64,000 nucleotides of DNA from Bradyrhizobium sp. OK095 (GCF_900109945.1 NZ_FOBX01000014.1:62001-126000), one strand, 5' to 3'. Shown: positions 50,650 through 58,852, counted from the first letter of the stretch. Notes: generated by a model from the sequence alone, not told the origin. Program-made: numbers and translations.

Positions 50650-51438
50650 ATGCTGAAACTGAATCACAAAGCCAAGCTCCTCCTCCTGATCGCGACCTCC
50701 GCGCTCATGAGCGCCTCGCCCGTGCTTGCTCTGGACGAGGCCAAGCCGTCGAAGCCGCTCAACCTGCTGTCCTTTGCGCGGGCGCGAGCGCCCGGATCGC
50801 AAAAGCCGTCGCTGCCTGCTTCGCCGATTCCAGGCGACAACGCTTCGATGCGGGCGACGGCGTGGGTGGCCGAAGATTCCGGGCCGGCAACCACCGGCGC
50901 GGTGCCGGCGTCCGATGCGCCTGCACCCACACCGGCACGAGCGCCGGCACCCGCAGCCGCGCCGGTTCGGCCTGCCAAGCCCGGCAGCGTCACGGCGCCG
51001 CCGAAGGCTGCCCCGCCGCAGGCCGCCGTGTCCGCGGACAGCGAGGTCGCCCTGTTCTGCAGCAACGTGACTGATCCCGCCGTCGATGCGAGGCTCGCCT
51101 GGCAGCTCAAGGAGCTGGAGAAGGCCGAGGGCCTGCTCCGCGAGCGGATCGCCGAGGTCGAGGCCAAGCGCGTCGAATACGAGAAGTGGATGGCGCTGCG
51201 GGACGATTTCCTGAAGAAGGCCGAGGCGCAGGTCGTCGAGATCTATTCGCGCATGAAGCCGGACGCCGCGGCGACCCAGATCGCCGGCATGGCAGACGAG
51301 ACCGCGGCCGCCGTGCTCGCCAAGCTCAGCCCGAGGAGCTCGAGCGCGATCTTCAACGAGATGGATACGGCGCGCGCCGCGCACCTTGCCGATTTGCTTG
51401 GCGGAATGCGTCGTGTGGATGACGGAAAGACCAAATAG
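50650..51438 (+). CDS. motE: MotE-like periplasmic motor chaperone (MgtE-N-like domain)
   Basis: Protein of 262 residues from the ATG at 50650, which gives an N-terminal signal peptide (LLLLIATSALMSASPVLA). A Pro/Ala-rich stretch (about 65-130) follows, then a coiled coil (about 150-205, LKELEKAEGLLRERIAEVEAKRVEYEKW) and an MgtE-N-like end (IYSRMKPDAAATQIAGMADETAAAVLAKLSPRSSSAIFNEM). The S. meliloti counterpart at this position, MotE, is a periplasmic chaperone for MotC, and motC is present here at 60878. The function is thus inferred from architecture and synteny. It shares no stop/start overlap with flgI but abuts flgH. Confidence 0.75.
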   Translation: MLKLNHKAKLLLLIATSALMSASPVLALDEAKPSKPLNLLSFARARAPGSQKPSLPASPIPGDNASMRATAWVAEDSGPATTGAVPASDAPAPTPARAPAPAAAPVRPAKPGSVTAPPKAAPPQAAVSADSEVALFCSNVTDPAVDARLAWQLKELEKAEGLLRERIAEVEAKRVEYEKWMALRDDFLKKAEAQVVEIYSRMKPDAAATQIAGMADETAAAVLAKLSPRSSSAIFNEMDTARAAHLADLLGGMRRVDDGKTK

Positions 51439-52134
51439 ATGAAGCTGCCGATCCTCATCCTGTCGCTGCTATTGCTTGCCGGGTGTTCCCATGACCCGGC
51501 CGAGATCCTGACCGGCCCGAAACTGTCACCTGTGGGCAGCGGCCTGAGGACGCAGGCCGATCCGATCCCGGTGACGCCCCGCATGCGCACGCCCGTCAGC
51601 TATCGCTCCACCTGGGACGACGGCACCGATCTCTACCGCGATCCCCGTGCCCGGCGGACCGGCGATGTGGTCACGATCATCATCTCGATGCAGGACAAGG
51701 CCAAGCTCGACAACAAGACCGACCGGTCGCGCGATTCGCAGATCAAGTTCGGCCTCGACTGGCTGATGGACGTCGCCGGATGGCAGGACAAGGGCCAAAC
51801 CACCGCCAACCTCAGCACCAACACCCAGATCAAGGGCAACGGCCAAATCGATCGCACCGAGGACATCAAGCTGTCCATCGCCGCCATCGTCACCGACGTG
51901 TTGCCGAACGGCAATATGATGATCAGCGGCTCGCAGGAATTCAAGGTCAATACCGAGATGCGCGTACTCAACGTCGGCGGCATCGTGCGCCCGCGTGACA
52001 TCTCGCGGACCAACACGATCTCCTACGAAAAGATCGCGGAGGCGCGGGTAGCCTATGGTGGTCGCGGAAATTTGTCTGACGTGCAGCAACCTGGATGGGG
52101 ACATCGGATCTATGACGCCGTGGCACCATTCTGA
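51439..52134 (+). CDS. flgH: Flagellar L-ring lipoprotein FlgH
   Basis: Protein of 231 residues. The lipobox LLLAGC gives lipidated Cys16. FlgH forms the outer-membrane ring. Characteristic segments are SLYRDPRARRTGDVVTIIISMQDKAKLDN-like (here DLYRDPRARRTGDVVTI) and LPNGNMMISGSQEFKVNTEMRVLNVGGIVRPRDISRTNTI in the C-terminal half, followed by VQQPGWGHRIYDAVAPF. The ATG directly follows the motE stop codon. Confidence 0.95.
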   Translation: MKLPILILSLLLLAGCSHDPAEILTGPKLSPVGSGLRTQADPIPVTPRMRTPVSYRSTWDDGTDLYRDPRARRTGDVVTIIISMQDKAKLDNKTDRSRDSQIKFGLDWLMDVAGWQDKGQTTANLSTNTQIKGNGQIDRTEDIKLSIAAIVTDVLPNGNMMISGSQEFKVNTEMRVLNVGGIVRPRDISRTNTISYEKIAEARVAYGGRGNLSDVQQPGWGHRIYDAVAPF

Positions 52135-52176
52135 GATTCGCAGCCGCCGGGCCGCTTCGCAGGGGCAGGGGACGTG

Positions 52177-52620
52177 ATGCGCCTGATTGCGGCCATCCTG
52201 GTGCTGACACTTGTGGCGATCGGCGCGGGCGCGCTTGCCGGCCTGAATCTGTTTGCGGCTGCCGAGCGTGTCGCCGACGCGAAGAAGAGCGCCACGCCGC
52301 CGCCGATTGCGTCGAGTTACGCCGGCAGCGCGCGGCTCCGAAAACTGTCCCCGATCGTGACCAATCTCGCCGCGCCCGCCAACAACTGGGCTCGCGTCGA
52401 GGCCTCCATGGTGACCGAGAGCATGAGCGACGAGGATGCCGGCATCCTGGCCGCCCATGTCAGCGAGGACATCGTGACCTATCTGCGGTCCGCCTCGGTG
52501 GCGCAGTTCGAGGGATCGCGCGGGCTCCAGCATCTGCGCGACGACCTGACCGAGCGCGCCAACATCCGCTCGTCGGGCAAGATCCGCGAATTGATCATTG
52601 AGACGTTGGTGATCCAGTGA
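52177..52620 (+). CDS. fliL: Flagellar basal-body protein FliL
   Basis: Protein of 147 residues from the ATG at 52177 (a GTG at 52174 is equally close to the AGGGG site). One membrane helix (RLIAAILVLTLVAIGAGALAGLNLF, residues 2-26) is followed by a periplasmic domain, and the C-terminal LQHLRDDLTERANIRSSGKIRELIIETLVIQ is the FliL signature. FliL surrounds the stator and supports torque and swarming. It lies 42 bases after flgH and overlaps fliP by 4 bases. Confidence 0.88.
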   Translation: MRLIAAILVLTLVAIGAGALAGLNLFAAAERVADAKKSATPPPIASSYAGSARLRKLSPIVTNLAAPANNWARVEASMVTESMSDEDAGILAAHVSEDIVTYLRSASVAQFEGSRGLQHLRDDLTERANIRSSGKIRELIIETLVIQ

Positions 52621-53357
52621 GAGTGAAAGTCCTGCTGCTCGCGTTGGTTCTGGTCGTGCTGCCCGAGGTGGCGCTGGCCCAGATTCCGGACCTCAACTCG
52701 CTGCTGCCGCCGGGCAACGGCTCGACCAGCGGCCGCATCATTCAGCTGATGGCGCTGATCACGGTGCTGTCGGTGGCGCCCGGACTGCTCATCATGATGA
52801 CGAGCTTCACGCGATTTGCGGTGGCGCTGTCGTTCCTGCGCTCCGGTCTCGGCCTTCAGACCACGCCGGCCAATCTGGTGCTGGTCAGCCTTGCGCTGTT
52901 CATGACGTTCTACGTGATGGCACCGACCTTCGACCGCGCCTGGGAGACCGGCGTCCAACCTCTCATGAAGAACGAGATCTCGGAGGAAGAGGCCTATCTG
53001 AAGATCACCGATCCGTTCCGCGAGTTCATGCTGGCGCATGTCCGCGACAAGGATCTGCAGACCTTCGAGTCGCTGGCGGCCGAGAGCTTCCGCAAGAAGT
53101 TCGACGACAAGCGCGTCGATCTGCGCGTGATCATTCCGGCCTTCATGATCTCCGAGCTCAGGCGTTCGTTCGAGATCGGATTCCTGATCATGCTGCCGTT
53201 CCTCGTCATCGACATGATCGTGGCGACACTGACCATGTCGATGGGCATGATGATGCTGCCGCCGACGATCCTCGCACTGCCGTTCAAGATGCTGTTCTTC
53301 GTGCTGATTGACGGCTGGAACCTCTTGGCCTCGGGCTTGGTGCGGTCGTTCTCGTAA
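52617..53357 (+). CDS. fliP: Flagellar export gate protein FliP
   Basis: Protein of 246 residues starting at GTG 52617, which overlaps the fliL stop codon. A cleavable signal (VKVLLLALVLVVLPEVALA) precedes four membrane segments, as usual for FliP. Characteristic stretches are IIQLMALITVLSVAPGLLIMMTSFTRFAVALSFLR near the start and AFMISELRRSFEIGFLIMLPFLVIDMIVATLTMSMGMMMLPP in the second half. FliP, FliQ and FliR form the export gate. It closes the rod/ring operon that begins at flgB; a hairpin follows at 53358-53380. Confidence 0.95.
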   Translation: MRVKVLLLALVLVVLPEVALAQIPDLNSLLPPGNGSTSGRIIQLMALITVLSVAPGLLIMMTSFTRFAVALSFLRSGLGLQTTPANLVLVSLALFMTFYVMAPTFDRAWETGVQPLMKNEISEEEAYLKITDPFREFMLAHVRDKDLQTFESLAAESFRKKFDDKRVDLRVIIPAFMISELRRSFEIGFLIMLPFLVIDMIVATLTMSMGMMMLPPTILALPFKMLFFVLIDGWNLLASGLVRSFS

Positions 53358-53380
53358 CAGCCGCCATCGCCGGGCGGCTG
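53358..53380 (+). terminator. Hairpin after fliP
   Basis: CAGCCGCC at 53358-53365 pairs with GGCGGCTG at 53373-53380 around a 7-base loop, directly after the fliP stop codon. No T-run follows, so this is at most a weak or Rho-assisted terminator separating fliP from the flagellin genes. Confidence 0.45.
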
Positions 53381-53382
53381 GT

Positions 53383-53435
53383 TATGGTTAGCGAGAAGTA
53401 CCCTTCTATGGTTAGCAGAGGGTACCATTAACCAT
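53383..53435. promoter_or_regulatory. ATGGTTA repeats upstream of the first flagellin
   Basis: TATGGTTAGC occurs twice in direct orientation, at 53383-53392 and 53407-53416 (24-base spacing), and TAACCAT, the reverse complement of ATGGTTA, is at 53429-53435. GTACCCT/AGGGTAC (53398-53404 and 53418-53424) forms another inverted pair around the second copy. The cluster lies about 190-240 bases before the flagellin ATG and resembles an activator site array. The protein that would bind is unknown. Confidence 0.5.
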
Positions 53436-53533
53436 CTGATATTGCTGCGAAATTCAAGGTGATCTTAATCTGCGCGCAAGATTCGGCGTGCTAGCAATGC
53501 GTCACGGCGGGTTGGACCCCACCCACATCAGTC

Positions 53534-53622
53534 CAAAGGCATGATGCCGCCCCTCCGTACCGGTGAAAGCCCGGTATGTCCCCTCGTGAAAATGTAACGC
53601 GTACATCAAAGGGACATACGCA
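53534..53622 (+). promoter_or_regulatory. Flagellin leader RNA element, copy 1
   Basis: Conserved block CCAAAGGCATGATGCCG, then hairpin TACCGG/CCGGTA (53558-53563, 53571-53576) with loop TGAAAGC. GTATGTCCC at 53574-53582 is exactly complementary to GGGACATAC at 53611-53619, which contains the probable Shine-Dalgarno sequence. The two pairings share bases 53574-53576, so they compete. The same design precedes the other two flagellin genes, which suggests translational control, for example by FlbT. Confidence 0.7.
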
Positions 53623-54528
53623 ATGTCAAGCCTGCTTACGAACTCGACCGCCATGACCGCGCTCCAGACCTTGCGGTCTGTCAGCTCGCAGCTCTCCACC
53701 ACGCAGAACCGGATCTCGACCGGCCAGCGCGTCTCGACCGCCTCGGACAACGCCGCCTATTGGTCGATCGCAACCTCGATGCGTGCCGATAACGCCGCGC
53801 TCTCCGCCGTCTCCGACTCGCTCGGTCTGTCTGCCGCGACCGTCGACACCGAATATACCGCACTGACCTCCACCATCGGCGACAGCACCGGCGGCCTGAC
53901 CAAGCTCCAGTCGCTGCTGGTCGAAGCCAAGACTGCCGGTATCGACCGCACCAAGATCCAGGCGGACGTCACCCAGATTCAACAGCAGATGAAGGGTACC
54001 GCCAGCGCGGCGACCTTCAACGGGGTGAACTGGCTGAGCACGACCGCGACCACGCCGGCGACCGTCAACCTGGTGTCGTCGTACTCTCGCGTCGGCGGCA
54101 CGCCGACCACCGGCTCCATCGCCCTGACTGTCTCGAACTACTCGCTCTACACCAGCACCCAGAGCGGCATTCTGGATACCGTCAGCGGCGGTGCGTCGGT
54201 CGACACGATCAGCATCGCCACGCTGACCGACTCGGCTGCTGACCAGACCACGCTCGATGGCTACATCGCGCAGGTCACCAGCGCGATCAATTCGGTGGCC
54301 TCGGCCGCCGCCAATCTCGGCGCCGTCAAGAACCGCATCTCGACCAACACGGACTTCGTGAAGTCGCTGATGGACTCGGTGGATCGTGGTATCGGCCAGC
54401 TCGTCGACGCCGACATGAACCAGGAGTCCACCCGCCTGGCGGCCCTCCAGGTCCAGCAGCAGCTCGGCGTGCAGGCGCTCTCGATCGCCAACAACAGCAG
54501 CCAGAGCATCCTCTCGCTGTTCCGCTAA
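53623..54528 (+). CDS. Flagellin, copy 1
   Basis: Protein of 301 residues of the short alphaproteobacterial type. The conserved N-terminal D0/D1 part is SSLLTNSTAMTALQTLRSVSSQLSTTQNRISTGQRVSTASDNAAYWSIATSMRADNAALSAVSDSLGLSAATVDTEYTAL, and the C-terminus is NQESTRLAALQVQQQLGVQALSIANNSSQSILSLFR. The variable centre is short, so the filament is thin. It forms the flagellar filament and is exported without a cleaved signal. About 85-90% identical by eye to the next two flagellins; it differs most in the centre and leader. ATG follows AAAGGGACATACGCA. Its terminator is at 54548-54585. Confidence 0.93.
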   Translation: MSSLLTNSTAMTALQTLRSVSSQLSTTQNRISTGQRVSTASDNAAYWSIATSMRADNAALSAVSDSLGLSAATVDTEYTALTSTIGDSTGGLTKLQSLLVEAKTAGIDRTKIQADVTQIQQQMKGTASAATFNGVNWLSTTATTPATVNLVSSYSRVGGTPTTGSIALTVSNYSLYTSTQSGILDTVSGGASVDTISIATLTDSAADQTTLDGYIAQVTSAINSVASAAANLGAVKNRISTNTDFVKSLMDSVDRGIGQLVDADMNQESTRLAALQVQQQLGVQALSIANNSSQSILSLFR

Positions 54529-54547
54529 GCCTTAAACGATTTGAGGA

Positions 54548-54585
54548 GGGCCGCGCTTCTCGCGAAGCGTGGCCCTTTTCATTTT
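54548..54585 (+). terminator. Rho-independent terminator of flagellin 1
   Basis: GGGCCGCGCTTC at 54548-54559 pairs with GAAGCGTGGCCC at 54564-54575 (one G-U pair) around the loop TCGC, followed by TTTTCATTTT. It lies 20 bases after the stop codon. The same structure follows flagellin 2. Confidence 0.88.
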
Positions 54586-54721
54586 GGCGTGACGCCATCC
54601 GCACGCCGTGATTTCGGCTGCCCTGTTGCGGCCGAGCCACAGAGCCACAAGCCCCGCACAAGCTTCGCGGGCTAACCTCTCCGCTACGACACATTGGGCC
54701 CTTCACCCGCTTTTCCGCGGC

Positions 54722-54804
54722 CCAAAGGCATGACGCCGCTTTGTCGTACCGGTGCAAGCCCGGTATGTCCCCAAATTCAATCCAATCTCCAAAGGGACAT
54801 CAAA
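54722..54804 (+). promoter_or_regulatory. Flagellin leader RNA element, copy 2
   Basis: CCAAAGGCATGACGCCG, then hairpin TACCGG/CCGGTA (54747-54752, 54760-54765) with loop TGCAAGC. ATGTCCC at 54765-54771 is complementary to GGGACAT at 54794-54800, which holds the probable Shine-Dalgarno sequence before ATG 54805. Sequence between the two arms differs from copy 1, but both helices are retained. The stretch before it, from about 54640, is similar to the region before copy 3, so promoter and leader were duplicated with the gene. Confidence 0.7.
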
Positions 54805-55713
54805 ATGGGTTCAAGTCTGCTTACCAACTCCTCCGCAATGACCGCGCTTCAGACCTTGCGGAACATCAGCTCGCAACTCTCAACCACGCAGAACCGGATC
54901 TCGACCGGCATGCGCGTGTCCACCGCTTCGGACAACGCCGCCTACTGGTCGATCGCGACCTCCATGCGTGCCGACAACGCCGCGCTCTCCGCCGTCTCCG
55001 ACTCGCTCGGACTGTCGGCTGCGACCGTCGACACCGAATATACCGCTCTGACCGCTGTTGTGGGCGATAAAACCGGCGGCCTGACCAAGCTCCAGGCGCT
55101 GCTGGTCGAAGCCAAGACCGCCGGTATCGACCGTACCAAGATCCAGGCCGACATCACCCAGATTCAGCAGCAGATGAAGGGCACCGCCAATGCGGCGACC
55201 TTCAACGGCGTGAACTGGCTGAGCGCGACCGCGACCACGCCGGCGACCTTCAATCTGGTGTCGTCGTTCTCGCGCGTCGGCGGCACGCCGACGATCGGGT
55301 CCATTACCCTGACGATCTCCAGCTATTCGCTCTATACGTCGACCACGGCGGGCATTCTGGACACCGTCAGCGGCGGTGCCTCGGTCGACACGCTCAGCAT
55401 CGCCACGCTGACCGACTCGACGACTGACCAGACCACGCTCGATGGCTACATCGCAAAGGTCACGGCAGCGATCAACTCGGTGGCCTCGGCCGCCGCCGAC
55501 CTCGGCGCCGTCAAGAACCGCATCTCGACCAACACGGACTTCGTCAAGACCTTGATGGACTCGGTGGATCGTGGTGTCGGCCAGCTCGTCGACGCCGATA
55601 TGAACGCGGAATCGACCCGCCTGGCGGCCCTCCAGACCCAGCAGCAGCTCGGCGTCCAGGCGCTCTCGATCGCCAACCAGAACAGCCAGAGCATCCTCTC
55701 GCTGTTCCGCTAA
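54805..55713 (+). CDS. Flagellin, copy 2
   Basis: Protein of 302 residues (MGSSLLTNSSAMTALQTLRNI). The start at 54805 is preferred because AAAGGGACAT precedes it and homologous copies begin at the same residue; an open stretch upstream to 54694 is leader. N- and C-terminal flagellin domains are intact, with NAESTRLAALQTQQQLGVQALSIANQNSQSILSLFR at the end. It is nearly identical to copy 3: about five residue differences (Gly2/Ser, SSY/SNY, STTDQ/STADQ, IAKV/ITKV and the final Arg/Lys). This suggests recent duplication or gene conversion. Terminator at 55734-55771. Confidence 0.93.
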   Translation: MGSSLLTNSSAMTALQTLRNISSQLSTTQNRISTGMRVSTASDNAAYWSIATSMRADNAALSAVSDSLGLSAATVDTEYTALTAVVGDKTGGLTKLQALLVEAKTAGIDRTKIQADITQIQQQMKGTANAATFNGVNWLSATATTPATFNLVSSFSRVGGTPTIGSITLTISSYSLYTSTTAGILDTVSGGASVDTLSIATLTDSTTDQTTLDGYIAKVTAAINSVASAAADLGAVKNRISTNTDFVKTLMDSVDRGVGQLVDADMNAESTRLAALQTQQQLGVQALSIANQNSQSILSLFR

Positions 55714-55733
55714 GCTTCAAAGCCATCTGAGGA

Positions 55734-55771
55734 GGGCCGCGCTTCTCGCGAAGCGCGGCCCTTTTCATTTT
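55734..55771 (+). terminator. Rho-independent terminator of flagellin 2
   Basis: GGGCCGCGCTTC at 55734-55745 pairs perfectly with GAAGCGCGGCCC at 55750-55761 around the loop TCGC, followed by TTTTCATTTT. It differs from the flagellin 1 copy only at the position that restores a full G-C pair. Confidence 0.88.
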
Positions 55772-55924
55772 AGCGTGCGCCGGTCGCCCCATGACCTTGG
55801 CGCGTCGACTTTTCGCGTCGATTTGGCTCTCCCTGTCGCGGTCCGGTCACGGAGCCACAAGCCTCGCACAAACTTCGCGTGCTATTGCCGCCGTTACGGT
55901 CAGGTTGAGCGCGCTTTTCCGCAG

Positions 55925-56010
55925 CCCAAAGGCATGATGCCGCCCTGCCGTACCGGTGCAAGCCCGGTATGTCCCGCAAAATTCAATCCGTTTCAAAGGG
56001 ACGTCAAAAA
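55925..56010 (+). promoter_or_regulatory. Flagellin leader RNA element, copy 3
   Basis: CCAAAGGCATGATGCCG, then hairpin TACCGG/CCGGTA (55951-55956, 55964-55969) with loop TGCAAGC. ATGTCCC at 55969-55975 can pair with GGGACGT at 55998-56004, which holds the probable Shine-Dalgarno sequence before ATG 56011. The change from GGGACAT to GGGACGT swaps an A-U for a G-U pair, so the helix is kept. Confidence 0.7.
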
Positions 56011-56919
56011 ATGAGTTCAAGTCTGCTTACCAACTCCTCCGCAATGACCGCGCTTCAGACCTTGCGGAACATCAGCTCGCAACTCTCAACCACGCAGAAC
56101 CGGATCTCGACCGGCATGCGCGTGTCCACCGCTTCGGACAACGCCGCCTACTGGTCGATCGCGACCTCCATGCGTGCCGACAACGCCGCGCTCTCCGCCG
56201 TCTCCGACTCGCTCGGACTGTCGGCTGCGACCGTCGACACCGAATATACCGCTCTGACCGCTGTTGTGGGCGATAAAACCGGCGGCCTGACCAAGCTCCA
56301 GGCGCTGCTGGTCGAAGCCAAGACCGCCGGTATCGACCGTACCAAGATCCAGGCTGACATCACCCAGATCCAGCAGCAGATGAAGGGCACCGCCAATGCG
56401 GCGACCTTCAACGGCGTGAACTGGCTGAGCGCGACCGCGACCACGCCGGCGACCTTTAATCTGGTGTCGTCGTTCTCGCGCGTCGGCGGCACGCCCACGA
56501 TCGGGTCCATTACCCTGACGATCTCCAACTATTCGCTCTATACGTCGACCACGGCCGGCATTCTGGACACCGTCAGCGGCGGTGCCTCGGTCGACACGCT
56601 CAGCATCGCCACGCTGACCGACTCGACGGCTGACCAGACCACGCTCGATGGCTACATCACGAAGGTCACGGCAGCGATCAACTCGGTGGCCTCGGCCGCC
56701 GCCGACCTCGGCGCCGTCAAGAACCGCATCTCGACCAACACGGACTTCGTCAAGACCTTGATGGACTCGGTGGATCGTGGTGTCGGCCAGCTCGTCGACG
56801 CCGACATGAACGCGGAATCGACCCGCTTGGCGGCCCTCCAGACCCAGCAGCAGCTCGGCGTCCAGGCGCTCTCGATCGCCAACCAGAACAGCCAGAGCAT
56901 CCTCTCGCTGTTTAAGTAA
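56011..56919 (+). CDS. Flagellin, copy 3
   Basis: Protein of 302 residues (MSSSLLTNSSAM), almost the same as copy 2. It ends SILSLFK, not SILSLFR. The ATG at 56011 is preceded by AAAGGGACGT; an in-frame ATG at 55969 lies in the leader hairpin and is not expected to be used. Like the others it lacks the large central domain of long flagellins, giving about 31 kDa, the size of the lateral (thin) flagellins of Bradyrhizobium. A perfect 12-base hairpin follows at 56937-56963 instead of the U-rich terminator of the other copies. Confidence 0.93.
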   Translation: MSSSLLTNSSAMTALQTLRNISSQLSTTQNRISTGMRVSTASDNAAYWSIATSMRADNAALSAVSDSLGLSAATVDTEYTALTAVVGDKTGGLTKLQALLVEAKTAGIDRTKIQADITQIQQQMKGTANAATFNGVNWLSATATTPATFNLVSSFSRVGGTPTIGSITLTISNYSLYTSTTAGILDTVSGGASVDTLSIATLTDSTADQTTLDGYITKVTAAINSVASAAADLGAVKNRISTNTDFVKTLMDSVDRGVGQLVDADMNAESTRLAALQTQQQLGVQALSIANQNSQSILSLFK

Positions 56920-56936
56920 GCTTCGGCTTTGGAAAC

Positions 56937-56963
56937 GACCGTGCTCCCTATGGGAGCACGGTC
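56937..56963 (+). terminator. Hairpin after flagellin 3
   Basis: GACCGTGCTCCC at 56937-56948 pairs with GGGAGCACGGTC at 56952-56963 around TAT. It lies 17 bases after the stop codon. No T-run follows, so some transcription could read on, but fliF is 260 bases further and more likely has its own promoter. Confidence 0.65.
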
Positions 56964-57223
56964 CCGTCGTGAACGGCGGATATGACGGCACATGATGTGC
57001 CCGCAATCGATCTCCTGATGCCAGCATCGATGTAACGCGCCGCAGCCGATCGCGCTGCCATGCGTGCCATCGCCCGGTCGTTGCCGCTGGACTGATCGCG
57101 TCACTCGATCCCTTGTAAAATTGCAACGTCTCGCCTGCGAACTGACACATTCGTGTCCTTGCGCAACCTTCAGACAAGGTTGGCAGCGGAGTGTCCCACA
57201 GGTTCGCATTGGTACGAGGTCAT
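56964..57223. other. Region between flagellin 3 and fliF
   Basis: A gap of 260 bases after the hairpin, with no supported gene. It ends in GAGGTCAT before the fliF ATG. A promoter for the fliF-fliH-motB-motC-fliK operon is expected here, but no standard motif could be assigned. Confidence 0.4.
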
Positions 57224-58852
57224 ATGCTGTTCAGTCGTGCGCAAATACAGCAACTGCTCAACAATCTGCTGGAGCTTGGGCCGCGACGCCTGATGGCCCT
57301 GGGACTGATCGGCTTTGCCGTTCTCGTCACCGTCGTCGGCGGCGCCTATTATCTGAGCCGGCCTGAATTCGAGACGCTCTATACCGGCCTTAACCGCGAA
57401 GACGTTGCGCGCATGGGCACCGCGCTGCGCGAGCAGAACATCGCCTTCGACGTCAATACAGCCGGCGACGCGGTCTCGGTGCGCCCGAGCCAGACCATGC
57501 AGGCGCGAATGCTGCTCGCCGAGAAGGGGCTGCCGACCAGCGCCAATTCCGGCTACGAGCTGTTCGACAAGATCGGCTCGCTCGGCCTGACCTCGTTCAT
57601 GCAGGAGGTCACCAAGCTCCGGGCGCTTGAAGGCGAAATCGCGCGCACAGTGCAGTTGATGAAGGGTGTGAAGGCGGCGCGGGTGCATATCGTGCTGCCG
57701 GTGCGCGGCTCGTTCCGCGCGACGCAGCAACCGCCTTCGGCTTCGGTGGTGCTGCGCACCGACGGCGCGCTCGATGCGCGCACGGCGCAGTCGATCCGCC
57801 ATCTCGTTGCTGCAGCCATCCCGGGCATGAGCAAAGAGAAGGTGACCGTGCTGGACGCCGACGGCTCGATGCTGCTGGCCGAAGAGGACGAGGCGAGCGC
57901 CGCGCCGACCAAGATGGCAAGCCTGCAGAAGACGGTCGGCGGCATGGTGCAGGAGAACATCCGCAAGGCGCTGACGCCGTATCTGGGCCTGGACAATTTC
58001 GAGGTGAGCGTCGCCCCGCAGCTCTCCACCGACAAGCGGCAGATCAACGAGACCGTCTACGATCCGGAGAGCCGCGCGGAACGTTCAGTGCGGAACGTGC
58101 GTGAAAACGAGAAGTCGCAGAACGCGGATCGGTCGACGCCGACCACGGTGCAGCAGAATCTTCCCGACCAGCAGGTCAACGCCGGCGGCACCAAGAATTC
58201 CAGCGAGGACAAGACCCGCCGCGAGGACGTCAGCAATTTCGAGGTGTCGTCCAAGACGACGACGACGGTGAGCGATGGCTATTCGGTCAAGAAGCTCTTC
58301 ATCGCCGTGCTGATCAACCGCGCGCGGCTCGTTGCCGATCTCGGCGACAAGAGCAACCAGGCCATTGTCGACAGCAAGCTCGCCGAGATCAGCCAGCTCG
58401 CGGCGACCGCCGGCGGGCTGGACAAGGCACGCGGCGACCAGATCCAGGTGACGGCCGTGGACTTCATCGAAGGTTCGCGCGAGCTCGCGCCGGTGCCGCC
58501 GATCAGCTTCGTCGAAATGATCAACAAGCAGCTCGGCAGCGTCATCAATGCGGTGACGATCCTTGCCGTTGCTTCGATGCTGGTCTGGTTCGGTCTTCGG
58601 CCCGCGGTCAACGGTATTCTGACCCATCGCGCGGCGCAGGAGCAGACCGAGGCGGCCGAGGCCGCCGAGCTCGAAACTGCCGCGGCCCTTGCATTGGCCG
58701 AGAGTCAGGATCCCGAGCTCAACCTCGTCGAAGACCTCGAAGGCAAGATGCAGCGAACGCCGCAAAAGCGGCTCGAGCAGATTGTCCGGCTCGATCAGAT
58801 GCAGGCAGCAGCGATCCTTAAAGACTGGATGCGACGCGAGGAGGCAGCATGA
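57224..58852 (+). CDS. fliF: Flagellar MS-ring protein FliF
   Basis: Protein of 542 residues from the ATG at 57224 (MLFSRAQIQQLLNNLLELGPRR), with GAGGT upstream; a longer frame to 57191 has no ribosome site. Two membrane segments flank a large periplasmic part: LMALGLIGFAVLVTVVGGAYYL near residues 24-45 and VINAVTILAVASMLVWFGLRP near 440-460. YTGLNREDVARMGTALREQNIAF and the SYELF-like stretch YELFDKIGSLGLTSFMQEVTKLRALEGEIARTV are FliF hallmarks. The C-terminal end binds FliG. Its stop overlaps the fliH-like ATG. Confidence 0.94.
   Translation: MLFSRAQIQQLLNNLLELGPRRLMALGLIGFAVLVTVVGGAYYLSRPEFETLYTGLNREDVARMGTALREQNIAFDVNTAGDAVSVRPSQTMQARMLLAEKGLPTSANSGYELFDKIGSLGLTSFMQEVTKLRALEGEIARTVQLMKGVKAARVHIVLPVRGSFRATQQPPSASVVLRTDGALDARTAQSIRHLVAAAIPGMSKEKVTVLDADGSMLLAEEDEASAAPTKMASLQKTVGGMVQENIRKALTPYLGLDNFEVSVAPQLSTDKRQINETVYDPESRAERSVRNVRENEKSQNADRSTPTTVQQNLPDQQVNAGGTKNSSEDKTRREDVSNFEVSSKTTTTVSDGYSVKKLFIAVLINRARLVADLGDKSNQAIVDSKLAEISQLAATAGGLDKARGDQIQVTAVDFIEGSRELAPVPPISFVEMINKQLGSVINAVTILAVASMLVWFGLRPAVNGILTHRAAQEQTEAAEAAELETAAALALAESQDPELNLVEDLEGKMQRTPQKRLEQIVRLDQMQAAAILKDWMRREEAA

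Noticed and set aside
53626..57177. Minus-strand frames across the flagellin genes
   Set aside because: They repeat with the flagellin copies and simply mirror them.
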